Source: an uncultured Lachnospiraceae bacterium
GTDB lineage: Bacteria > Bacillota > Clostridia > Lachnospirales > Lachnospiraceae
Assembly: GCA_910576975.1 (NCBI GenBank)
Contig: CAJTJY010000015.1
Location: 28,337-92,336 of the forward strand
DNA length: 64,000 bases
Direction of reading: 5' to 3'
A model generated the notes under the pieces. The model saw nothing but the letters and a program-made list of their open reading frames with translations. It searched no databases and was not told the DNA's origin. This document shows positions 1 to 7,044 of this stretch, piece by piece (position 1 is the stretch's first letter; the number at the start of each line of letters is the position of its first letter). The translations under genes and the position numbers were made by a program.

Positions 1-1497
1 TAAATAAGTGATTGCGATGGCATCGTCATAGTATAAGCGGTCTGTATCTAGATTTTCGCTGGTATAGTTCCAGACATCTTTTAGATCTTCTGATGGCTCG
101 TTAATTTGTAATAAACTGTAAAAATAGGATTGATTGCGAAATAATATTTTATACAATTCAACGACATCAATTTTTATACCTGACCCGGCCGAATGGTCAA
201 AATAAGGCGCCCCAGAGGATAAAGACCTTTGTATTTCCTGCCTTATTAAATATTTTTCAGCATTATGCCCCTGTTGCTCTCCAGTTCCCAATATTAGTTC
301 TAAGACATAATCTTCTAATTGCTCTAATTTTGTGCCTAATGGCGTTTCTATTCTTCCTATGATTTTATCTTTTAGCGTCTGCTTGCACGCAACGCATCTT
401 CCTTCATAATAAATATCGTCAAAAGCGATCCATTGTTCTGGAATATCACGAACAAAACGGTCTAATGCCTCCCAAAAAAGTTTTGAAGTTTTAAATTTGA
501 TGCTGTTTTTATAAAGCTCTTTATATTGTGAATCGGCAATTATGTTTTCTAAAAACTCATTCTTCGACTGGATTTTCCTGTCTGTTATGATCGAGTCAAG
601 GATATCCTCAAATACCGTGGAAGCAACATTATCTTCTCCCAATTCAGGCAATACATTAGAAATATATTGTTCAAATATAGTGTTGGGTGAGATGACGATA
701 ATGTTATTTGCGGACAATTTTGTTTGTAATCCTTGATACATCAGATAAGCAGCCCTGTGAAGTGCGATAGATGTCTTGCCGCTTCCTGCCACGCCCTGTA
801 CCATCAGCAGGTCATTTTCCATATCCCTGATAACCAAGTCCTGTTCATGTTGTATCGTTTCGACAATTGCTTTCATTTTGGCGTTGGAATTCTGTGATAA
901 CAGCTGTCTTAAAAATTCATCAACAATCTGTACATCTGCGTCAAAAAAATATTCCAGAGTTCCATTTTTTATTTCATACTGGCGTTTTAAGTCAAGTTCG
1001 CCTGTTACCCGCCCGCATGGAGCGTCATAGAATGCCTCTCCTTTCATAAAGCGATAAAAAATACTGGCAATTGGAGACCTCCAATCATAAACATACATTT
1101 CCTGAGCGCTGTTTTTCCGTAGGGAGGACCGCCCGATATAGATTTTTTCAAATTCTTCCTCATCATCAAATTTAAAATCAATTCTGGCAAAATACGGAGA
1201 TTTTATCATTTTTTCTAATAAAAATATCTTATGTTCTTTTTCCTCATAGTCTATAATTTTATCGGTCACAGGGTTGGCATATTGACTTAATTCAACAAGT
1301 GCCTCAAAGCCATCCGCAGTGTATAAGCTTGTAACCCTATGTGTTGCGTTTTCTCGCAGTTCTTTTTTGGCTTCCATAATTTCTGATTTCTTTTTATCGA
1401 CTGCCTCTTGTGCCTGCTTTAATTGTTGTGCAGCTAAAGATATCGTTTGTCTTAATCTTTTTTCTTCATACTCTCGTTCTGCTAGATTCATTCCCAT
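1..1497 (-). CDS. helD: HelD-like UvrD/Rep superfamily-1 helicase (RNA polymerase recycling type), partial at window edge
   Basis: Reading the minus strand from an ATG at 1497 gives 499 codons with no stop, running off the left edge, so the C-terminal half is missing. The start is fixed by an AAGGAGGTC ribosome site nine bases upstream. Residues 1-60 are charged and predicted coiled coil (MGMNLAEREYEEKRL...), as in the arm that HelD inserts into RNA polymerase. A YVYDWRSPIASIFYRF segment follows, typical of HelD proteins, then a Walker A motif (VQGVAGSGKTSIALHRAAYL) with an upstream Q-type motif (ETIQHEQDLVIR). Family knowledge: HelD ATPases strip RNA polymerase from DNA or nucleic-acid-bound dead-end states. 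A generic SF1 helicase is the alternative, but the DWRSPIAS motif favours HelD. No partner gene is visible beside it. Confidence 0.85.
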   Translation of the reverse strand, partial: MGMNLAEREYEEKRLRQTISLAAQQLKQAQEAVDKKKSEIMEAKKELRENATHRVTSLYTADGFEALVELSQYANPVTDKIIDYEEKEHKIFLLEKMIKSPYFARIDFKFDDEEEFEKIYIGRSSLRKNSAQEMYVYDWRSPIASIFYRFMKGEAFYDAPCGRVTGELDLKRQYEIKNGTLEYFFDADVQIVDEFLRQLLSQNSNAKMKAIVETIQHEQDLVIRDMENDLLMVQGVAGSGKTSIALHRAAYLMYQGLQTKLSANNIIVISPNTIFEQYISNVLPELGEDNVASTVFEDILDSIITDRKIQSKNEFLENIIADSQYKELYKNSIKFKTSKLFWEALDRFVRDIPEQWIAFDDIYYEGRCVACKQTLKDKIIGRIETPLGTKLEQLEDYVLELILGTGEQQGHNAEKYLIRQEIQRSLSSGAPYFDHSAGSGIKIDVVELYKILFRNQSYFYSLLQINEPSEDLKDVWNYTSENLDTDRLYYDDAIAITYL

Positions 1498-2324
1498 AAT
1501 AACTATGACCTCCTTACTGAAAAATGTACTCTTGAAATCGCTCTTATAGCTGCTTTTACTGCTAATTTACTGCTAAATAAACACAAATTTAATTAACATG
1601 CCATCTATGCAATCAAAGACTTGTGCACATCGGACAAAAAATCTTCTCGCAATATCAGGCGCAAAGAGTATCCGAGAATACATAAAAGCAAAAGATATTT
1701 TTTACTGAGACACAAGCTTAACATACGTTAGCACATAGAAACAGTCTTGTATATAAGAAATTTGTATGATATTATTACAGTGGGAAGAGGACAGTAATTT
1801 ATTTCAATTTCTGCAAGCGTATTTATTACCAACAGTAATGTATGTAACAGAAATTTGCACATAGCAGTTATGTTGCTAAATCTTGGCTTTTGAAAAGCGA
1901 GCAGCAGACAATTAGAAGCTTTTGCAAAATAGCAACAAAATGAGACTTTGGAGAAAGCGCCTATCTATGCAGATAATTGATCCTTGTGGAACTAGTGTAC
2001 TGACATGCTGATAAATAGACAAACTTACTTGCCTATTTGCCCATCTGCTGCGTTAGATTTTCTAGCCGTAGCCACCGCTACGCCGTCGAAAGTCTGCCTT
2101 GCAGAAAGACAAATATCCTGCGTAATTTTGTTAAATATCAACATGTCAGTACACTAGAAAATAGAAAAAGAATGGTGAAACCAGAAATTACTTCATATTT
2201 GCTGTACTAGTAGATTTCCTTTTGTCATATTTTAATTATGAGGATGGTCAGATCAGGCAGGGGTAAGGAAAGCTCCTCCTGCCAGTGTCTGCGTATGCTG
2301 AAGTATGCATGGAATGGAGGTCGC
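1498..2324. other. 827-bp gene-poor spacer between helD and cwlD
   Basis: No convincing gene is present: possible reading frames are short and lack ribosome sites. It holds a large palindrome at 1992-2157 (listed separately). A hairpin-like segment at about 1850-1940 contains a piece resembling the roughly 100-bp palindromic repeat family seen elsewhere in the window (GCAACATAACTGCTATGTGC on the minus strand). A GC-rich hairpin (GGCAGG...CCTGCC, about 2254-2282) lies just upstream of cwlD. The region looks like a graveyard of small repeats rather than coding DNA. Confidence 0.5.
1992..2157. repeat. 166-bp imperfect palindrome, MITE-like
   Basis: The outer 21 bases (CTAGTGTACTGACATGCTGA plus T, 1992-2012) are repeated in inverted form at 2137-2157 with one mismatch. 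The similarity continues inward, with gaps, to a central GTAGC-CACC-GCTAC near 2067-2083, so the whole block can fold into one long hairpin. There is no coding capacity. It resembles a miniature inverted-repeat element. A target duplication is not obvious, because the palindrome itself begins and ends with CTAG. Confidence 0.6.
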
Positions 2325-2468
2325 ATGAAAAAAAGACTAGAAGTGATTATGGCGGTGCTGTTGCTCTTGGGAGCATATTTTTTTGCCCGGGAAGGCGTTC
2401 ATGTGGTGGATAGCCTTAAGGCGGAGAAAGGCGAGGTTTGCATTGTAATAGATGCTGGACATGGGGGA
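2325..2468 (+). pseudogene. cwlD: cwlD 5' part: N-acetylmuramoyl-L-alanine amidase, interrupted
   Basis: The ATG at 2325 has GGAGG five bases upstream. Its 48 codons encode a membrane anchor (LEVIMAVLLLLGAYFF) and then the amidase_3 core start CIVIDAGHGG, ending exactly at the conserved glycine pair; a stop follows at 2472. The sequence resumes in frame at 3596 with DDPGKIGIN. Removing the 1,127 bp between the two copies of ACATGGGGGA yields a 240-aa protein with the family signature DAGHGGDDPGKIGIN, close to the usual CwlD length. CwlD cleaves the stem peptide from muramic acid, the first step of muramic-delta-lactam formation in spore cortex. It is either a pseudogene or a gene rejoined by excision of the insert. 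Confidence 0.85.
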
Positions 2469-2584
2469 TGTTAGCTGCGCAAGCAAGACACTATAGTGAT
2501 GTAATGCGAGAAATTATATAATTCATTGATTTGTTATATATAAATATAACTTTTGTTTGCGGCTTGCGATCAATGAGATAATAA

Positions 2585-2752
2585 ATGGCGCTGATGGTCA
2601 ATTGTGAATATCGGAGAATTGAAAATGCTTTGCGGTCTGAATGTATTGATAACTTATTAAAGCAAGACTTTAGTTTTGGTCTTGTTGTAAATGCTAATTT
2701 AAAACGGAATGTTGTAGAGACTCATTTTAAAATAATTATTATATTAATTTAG
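2585..2752 (+). CDS. small hypothetical ORF inside the cwlD insert (55 aa)
   Basis: An open frame from an ATG at 2585 to a TAG at 2750 encodes 55 residues (MALMVNCEYRRIENALRSEC...). The ribosome site is poor, and the C-terminus drifts into an AT-rich isoleucine run, as when a frame is lost. It could be the truncated start of an older gene carried by the insert, or chance. I recognise no family. Confidence 0.2.
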   Translation: MALMVNCEYRRIENALRSECIDNLLKQDFSFGLVVNANLKRNVVETHFKIIIILI

Positions 2753-2864
2753 TTTGGATTTTATAAAAGGCAATGGCTGGTTTCTAATATTTTGTACTAA
2801 ATCATGTTGGAAGTGTTGTTTCTGGTTGCTGTATGTAAATTGCTATTTATCGGAAAAAAGACGC

Positions 2865-2920
2865 AAAGAATAGGTTGATTCTTTCTGCTAACGTCTCTTT
2901 GCGCCCGGAATGGAGGAAAT
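2865..2920 (+). ncRNA. two-part leader motif copy C, before the insert ORF
   Basis: AAAGAAT (2865-2871) and ATTCTTT (2878-2884) form a hairpin with a six-base loop. A CTAACGT...TTTGCGC segment and the tail GGAATGGAGGAAATTA follow. The stem bases and tail match the leaders before atpD (14104-14174) and putP (50026-50095). The second hairpin is weak or absent in this copy. The tail supplies the ribosome site of the downstream ORF. Confidence 0.45.
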
Positions 2921-2924
2921 TACG

Positions 2925-3323
2925 ATGCAAATTAATGAGAAAGGGAAAAAGATTCTTGTCTGTATTTTCTATGTGTTGTCTTTGCTGCCGCTTTTTTTGC
3001 CGTGGTGCTATTTTGAGGAAGAAGTGGACGGAATCAAATCTGGACTGGATATTGTTAATCATGCGGCGTTGTTGATCTTGATTTTTGCTACCTTGCTAGG
3101 GGTTCTGCTAGCAAGGAATGAAAGAGGAAGAAAGCTTACAAAGATTTTATTATTGACGCACTCGGCGATATATCTTTTTTATGCGTTATTTTGGTATGTG
3201 CCGCTGTTGACGGATTTCAATCTGTTGCTATCCTTGGAGGCTGCGCATTATGGGCTGTATTTGTCGCTCGTGTGCAATGGATTGCTGTATTTTTATTATG
3301 CGAGGATCATGTCAAGGAAATGA
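2925..3323 (+). CDS. hypothetical four-helix membrane protein carried by the insert (132 aa)
   Basis: The start at 2925 (MQINEKGKK) is preferred to the upstream in-frame ATG at 2910, because GGAGG (2912-2916) lies eight bases before it. The protein has about four hydrophobic segments: ILVCIFYVLSLLPLFLPW, LLILIFATLLGVLLA, an ILLLTHSAIYLFYALFW region and a C-terminal LYLSLVCNGLLYFYYA. It ends with a basic RIMSRK tail. No conserved catalytic motif is seen and I do not recognise the family. A plausible terminator follows at 3380-3427, so it looks like an intact expressed unit inside the element that splits cwlD. Whether it serves the element or is an accidental passenger is unknown. Confidence 0.6.
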   Translation: MQINEKGKKILVCIFYVLSLLPLFLPWCYFEEEVDGIKSGLDIVNHAALLILIFATLLGVLLARNERGRKLTKILLLTHSAIYLFYALFWYVPLLTDFNLLLSLEAAHYGLYLSLVCNGLLYFYYARIMSRK

Positions 3324-3379
3324 CTTGTTTGAGAAATTTTTACTGTGCCATATGGCTCAAGATGTAAGGAGAGTTAATA

Positions 3380-3427
3380 AAAGGGATTTCGGCGGGTTTG
3401 ATGTATTGCTGAAAGCCCTTTTTTTCT
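3380..3427 (+). terminator. intrinsic terminator after the insert ORF
   Basis: AAAGGGATTTCGGC pairs with GCTGAAAGCCCTTT across a short loop, allowing a bulge, and is followed by a run of T. It lies about 60 bases after the ORF stop at 3323. Confidence 0.7.
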
Positions 3428-3595
3428 TACATATATAAGCTTCGTGTGATCGCAAGACATGTTCTGCATAGCTGTTCAAATGATCGAATCGCCAAAATGT
3501 GATGCCCTGGAGGGGATGATTTATTCTGGGAGGCATGGCATCAAGAGTTCTAAATATACTCAAGGCTGCGCCTGTGATATCCGGCACATGGGGGA

Positions 3596-4174
3596 GATGA
3601 TCCAGGCAAGATCGGCATCAACAAGGCCAAGGAAAAAGATATCAATCTAAAGATTGCCAAAGAATTAAAAAAGCTGTTGGAACAGGAGGGGATTCAGATT
3701 GTGATGACTAGAACGGATGACGCAGGATTGTATCAACAGTCGTCCAATAACAAAAAAGTGGAAGACATGCGCAAGCGTTGTGAAATCATCACCAAGGCAA
3801 AACCAGTGTTTACCGTAAGCATCCACCAAAACAGTTATCCAGAAGAGTCAGTGAAAGGAGCGCAGGTATTCTATTATGGGCAGTCTAAGGAGGGGAAAAA
3901 ATTGGCGGAAACATTGCAGCAGGCGTTGGTTGAGCATTTGGATCCGCAGAATCACAGGCAGGCGAAAGCCAATGAGAGTTACTATCTTTTGAAAAAGACG
4001 CCTTCGCCTACCGTAATTGTGGAATGCGGATTTTTAAGCAATTCCCAGGAGGCTGGCATGCTGGTGACAGAAGAATATCAAAAAAAAGTGGCAGAAGCAG
4101 TAAAAATGGGGATTTTACAGTGCCTGAATCCACAAACAGGCACGCAAAAAGAACAAAAACCGCAAAACGAATGA
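3596..4174 (+). pseudogene. cwlD: cwlD 3' part: amidase_3 catalytic domain
   Basis: The 192 codons resume the amidase exactly where the 5' part stops: DDPGKIGINKAKEKDINL, with the zinc-ligand glutamate in EKDINL, then SIHQNSY (second zinc histidine) and VECGFLSN (catalytic glutamate). Together with GHGG in the 5' part, all catalytic residues of the amidase_3 family are present. There are no stops, frameshifts or missing motifs in this half. So the insertion is either recent or tolerated because the gene is rejoined. No start codon with a ribosome site exists near the break, so this half is not expected to be translated alone. The C-terminus is a charged tail (GTQKEQKPQNE). Confidence 0.85.
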
Positions 4175-4196
4175 GGCGTCCCCCTACATATAGTGG

Positions 4197-4226
4197 TTGC
4201 GGACTTTCCCTAATATGGTATATAAT
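4197..4226 (+). promoter_or_regulatory. sigma-A-type promoter for the sua5 operon
   Basis: TTGCGG at 4197-4202 and TATAAT at 4221-4226 are separated by 18 bases, about 115 bases upstream of the sua5 start. It would drive the run of closely spaced genes through 8567. Confidence 0.6.
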
Positions 4227-4342
4227 ATCCACAAAAGCAGCAAACGGTGCCGACACAGCCAGGGAAAACATGGTTTTGCAGGCGCCCGCTGCAATAGAAG
4301 CCAATGGAGCCAGGCGCAAGAAACATCGGGACAGGTAGCGGA

Positions 4343-5398
4343 ATGAAAACAGTCATAGAGAAAATTTCAAATGATCAAAAGATTCTTAACCAAAATAAAA
4401 TAGCCGCCGCAGGAAAAATCATCCAAGAAGGCGGGCTAGTCGCATTTCCGACGGAAACAGTTTACGGTCTGGGGGCGGACGCGTTGAATCCAGAAGCCTC
4501 AAGAAAGATTTACGAGGCGAAAGGACGTCCTTCAGACAACCCGCTTATCGTACATATTTCCCGCATGGAGGATCTGACGGCGATTGTCAGCCATGTGCCA
4601 AGGCAGGCGGTGAAATTGGCGCAACGTTTCTGGCCAGGGCCTCTGACGATGATTTTTAAGAAAGCAAAGCAAGTTCCGCTTCAGACCACGGGAGGTCTAG
4701 ACACTGTGGCTGTGCGCATGCCAGATCATCCAGTGGCATTGGCATTGATTCAGGCAGGCGGCGGATATATTGCAGCCCCCAGCGCTAATGTCTCAGGGCG
4801 TCCAAGTCCTACATTGGCGGAACACGTTGCTCAGGACATGGAGGGGCGGATTCCTATGATTCTTGATGGCGGGGCTGTCGGAATTGGGATTGAATCTACC
4901 ATTGTCGATGTTTCAGGAGATATTCCTATGATATTAAGACCTGGATTCATTACGCTGGAAATGATGTGGGAAGTCATCGGGGAAGTGCGATTGGACCCAG
5001 GACTAGCAGAAGATGATCCTAGCGTGCGTCCAAAGGCGCCAGGAATGAAGTATAAGCACTATGCGCCGAAAGCCGAATTAATTTTGATTCATGGCGCACA
5101 AGAGAAAGTACAGCAAAAAATCAATGATTTGACACAGGAAGCTGAAGGATCCGGGAAAACGGCGGGGGTTATCGGGACAGATGAGAGCTGCGGCTGCTAT
5201 TGCCATGGCATCGTGAAAAGCATTGGAGCAAGGAGCGATGAAGCTACCGTGGCCAGGCATTTGTATGCAATATTACGGGAATTTGACCAGCAGGAAGTAG
5301 ACATTATATATTCTGAGAGTTTCTCATCTTCTGGGATTGGACAGGCAATCATGAATCGCATGTTAAAGGCGGCTGGGCATCAGATCATTGAAGCGTAG
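4343..5398 (+). CDS. sua5: L-threonylcarbamoyladenylate synthase
   Basis: A 351-aa Sua5/YwlC-type protein that makes threonylcarbamoyl-AMP from threonine, bicarbonate and ATP for t6A37 modification of ANN-decoding tRNAs. The N-terminal YrdC domain is clear: GGLVAFPTETVYGLGADA, then YEAKGRPSDNPLIVH, PGPLTMIF and AAPSANVSGRPSPT. The C-terminal half carries the Sua5 domain after the linker RPKAPGMKYKHYAPKAEL. The length fits long-form Sua5 rather than short TsaC. The ATG at 4343 was chosen because the next upstream ATG (4304) adds a low-complexity tail outside the family, although the ribosome site here is weak (ACAGG). It is the first gene of a five-gene operon. Confidence 0.93.
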   Translation: MKTVIEKISNDQKILNQNKIAAAGKIIQEGGLVAFPTETVYGLGADALNPEASRKIYEAKGRPSDNPLIVHISRMEDLTAIVSHVPRQAVKLAQRFWPGPLTMIFKKAKQVPLQTTGGLDTVAVRMPDHPVALALIQAGGGYIAAPSANVSGRPSPTLAEHVAQDMEGRIPMILDGGAVGIGIESTIVDVSGDIPMILRPGFITLEMMWEVIGEVRLDPGLAEDDPSVRPKAPGMKYKHYAPKAELILIHGAQEKVQQKINDLTQEAEGSGKTAGVIGTDESCGCYCHGIVKSIGARSDEATVARHLYAILREFDQQEVDIIYSESFSSSGIGQAIMNRMLKAAGHQIIEA

Positions 5399-5418
5399 AG
5401 AAGATGGAGGCGGCAATC

Positions 5419-5880
5419 ATGAAACGATACGAAAAAATTATTTTTGTATGTGAAAGTGGAACAGCGAGGGCGCCGATGGCTGAGGCTATTTTGAAGGAAT
5501 ATACGATGAGATTCCCAGTGGGTATTGAGAGCAGGGGGTTAGTGGTGCTTTTTCCAGAGCCATTGAATCAGAAAGCAGAAGCAGTGCTTATCAGCAATGG
5601 CATTAATATGGAAGAAAAGATGTCCTGTCAGTTACAAGAGGAGGATTTGCAGCCAGAACATTTAGTCCTTGTCATGGAGGCGGCTCAGAAGCGGAAGATC
5701 TTGGAAGAATATTCTGGAGCGCTTGAGACAGATGTCGAGGTATTGACAGAATTAGTGGGGGATGAATTGGAGATATTAAATCCTTATGGGGGGACTTTGC
5801 AGTCATATGGCTTGTGTTATGAAACTTTAAATAAGACAATACAAAAGCTGGTAAAGCTTATCAACGAAGGAGAAGAATGA
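5419..5880 (+). CDS. low-molecular-weight protein-tyrosine-phosphatase-like protein with altered acid loop
   Basis: A 153-aa protein with the LMW-PTP/arginine-phosphatase P-loop near its start (VCESGTARAPMAEAIL, i.e. C-x5-R). The usual DPFGG acid loop near the C-terminus reads NPYGGTLQSYGLCYETL, so the general-acid aspartate is asparagine. The fold and nucleophile are kept, but catalysis may be slow or altered. The start at 5419 has GGAGG eight bases upstream; the ATG at 5404 has none. It lies between sua5 and upp, the position of a YwlE-type phosphatase in many Firmicutes. Alternatives are a protein arginine phosphatase (YwlE) or a pseudo-enzyme. Confidence 0.8.
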   Translation: MKRYEKIIFVCESGTARAPMAEAILKEYTMRFPVGIESRGLVVLFPEPLNQKAEAVLISNGINMEEKMSCQLQEEDLQPEHLVLVMEAAQKRKILEEYSGALETDVEVLTELVGDELEILNPYGGTLQSYGLCYETLNKTIQKLVKLINEGEE

Positions 5881-5881
5881 T

Positions 5882-6511
5882 ATGGGAAAAGTAATTGTAA
5901 TGAAACATCCTTTGATTCAGCACAAAATTGGCTGGATTCGTAGAACAACCACGGGCTCCCGGGATTTTCGCGGCATTGTGAGCGAGATAGCTATGCTGAT
6001 GTGTTATGAGGCTACTAGGGAGCTGGAACTGGAAGAGATTGAGATTGAGACGCCGATTTGTAAGACGAAGGCAAAGGAGCTCAAAGGTAAAAAGCTGGCA
6101 GTGGTTCCAATTCTCCGGGCAGGACTAGGCATGGTCGAAGGAATGCTGACAATGATCCCGGCGGCAAAAGTGGGACATATTGGATTGTATCGTGATCCTG
6201 AGACCTTAGAGCCTGTGGAGTATTATTGCAAGCTGCCAGAGGACTGTGCCGAGCGGGAAGTATTCGTGGTGGATCCGATGCTGGCGACCGGGGGCTCTGC
6301 AGTGGCTGCAATTCGTATGCTAAAAGACAAGGGCGTGAAAAATATTCATTTTATGTGCGTCATTGCGGCGCCAGAGGGAGTCAAGGCGATGGAAGAAGCC
6401 CATCCAGACGTGGATATTTATATCGGAGGCTTGGATGAAAGATTAAATGATCACGGCTATATTGTTCCAGGGCTGGGCGATGCCGGGGACCGGATTTTCG
6501 GAACGCAGTAA
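5882..6511 (+). CDS. upp: uracil phosphoribosyltransferase
   Basis: A 209-aa protein, the exact usual length. It converts uracil and PRPP to UMP in pyrimidine salvage. Visible motifs are MKHPLIQHKIGWIR at the start, VPILRAGLGMVEGM, the PRPP-binding loop VVDPMLATGGSA, and the uracil-binding end GYIVPGLGDAGDR. It starts two bases after the stop of the preceding gene, so translation is probably coupled. Confidence 0.97.
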   Translation: MGKVIVMKHPLIQHKIGWIRRTTTGSRDFRGIVSEIAMLMCYEATRELELEEIEIETPICKTKAKELKGKKLAVVPILRAGLGMVEGMLTMIPAAKVGHIGLYRDPETLEPVEYYCKLPEDCAEREVFVVDPMLATGGSAVAAIRMLKDKGVKNIHFMCVIAAPEGVKAMEEAHPDVDIYIGGLDERLNDHGYIVPGLGDAGDRIFGTQ

Positions 6512-6558
6512 TAGGTTTTTGCTGTTTAGGTGTGAAAGCTGAAAGAGGAGGAATCAGA

Positions 6559-7044
6559 ATGAGCCAGAAAAAGCAGGATTATATTACTTGGGATGAGTAT
6601 TTTATGGGAGTTGCCATGCTTTCTGCAATGCGCTCCAAAGATCCTGGCACTCAGGTCGGGGCATGTATTGTCAGCCAGGATAACAAGATTTTGTCTATGG
6701 GGTATAATGGATTTCCAATTGGCTGTTCCGACGACGAATTTCCTTGGAACCGGGAGGGAGAGCCGGCAGAGAACAAGTATTTTTACACGACGCACAGCGA
6801 ATTGAACGCCATATTGAATTATCGGGGCGGCAGCCTGGAAGGGGCGAAATTGTATGTGTCCTTGTTTCCCTGCAACGAGTGTGCCAAGGCAATTATCCAA
6901 TCAGGCATTAAGACGGTTGTTTATGACAGTGACAAGTATTGTGACACGCCGTCGGTGATAGCCTCCAAACGGATGCTGGATGCGGCAGGGGTGCGGTATT
7001 ATCAGTATACCCGTTCAAACCGGGAAGTGAGACTTTCGTTATGA
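6559..7044 (+). CDS. dCMP deaminase / ComEB-type cytidine deaminase family protein
   Basis: A 161-aa zinc deaminase that would convert dCMP to dUMP. The start at 6559 (MSQKKQDYITWDEYFM) has GAGGAGG upstream. Motifs: SKDPGTQVGAC, SMGYNGFPIGCSDDEFPW (substrate loop), the zinc motif HSELNA (HSE replacing the more common HAE) and PCNECAKAII. Its place directly after upp fits pyrimidine nucleotide supply. The family also includes the ComEB protein of competence loci, but no comEA or comEC is nearby. Confidence 0.93.
   Translation: MSQKKQDYITWDEYFMGVAMLSAMRSKDPGTQVGACIVSQDNKILSMGYNGFPIGCSDDEFPWNREGEPAENKYFYTTHSELNAILNYRGGSLEGAKLYVSLFPCNECAKAIIQSGIKTVVYDSDKYCDTPSVIASKRMLDAAGVRYYQYTRSNREVRLSL

Larger units (their letters stand above)
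2469..3595. mobile_element. 1,127-bp insert in cwlD flanked by 10-bp direct repeats
   Basis: The ten bases ACATGGGGGA occur at 2459-2468 and again at 3586-3595. The repeat makes the exact ends ambiguous by up to 10 bp. Exact deletion of one copy plus the intervening DNA restores the cwlD frame and its catalytic motif. The insert is AT-rich. It contains a 55-codon ORF, a membrane-protein ORF with its own structured leader and ribosome site, and an intrinsic terminator. I see no transposase or recombinase and no convincing terminal inverted repeats. The ends do not fit a group I intron (no G at the 3' end after a U) or an obvious group II intron (no GTGYG start). A non-autonomous integrated element is the best description. 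Confidence 0.75.

Noticed and set aside
2238..2324. N-terminal extension of cwlD from an ATG at 2238
   Set aside because: No ribosome site; the hairpin-rich leader is not protein-like and the ATG at 2325 has GGAGG.
2459..3595. Self-splicing intron in cwlD
   Set aside because: The ends do not fit group I (U before, G at end) or group II (GTGYG) for any position allowed by the 10-bp repeat, and there is no maturase.
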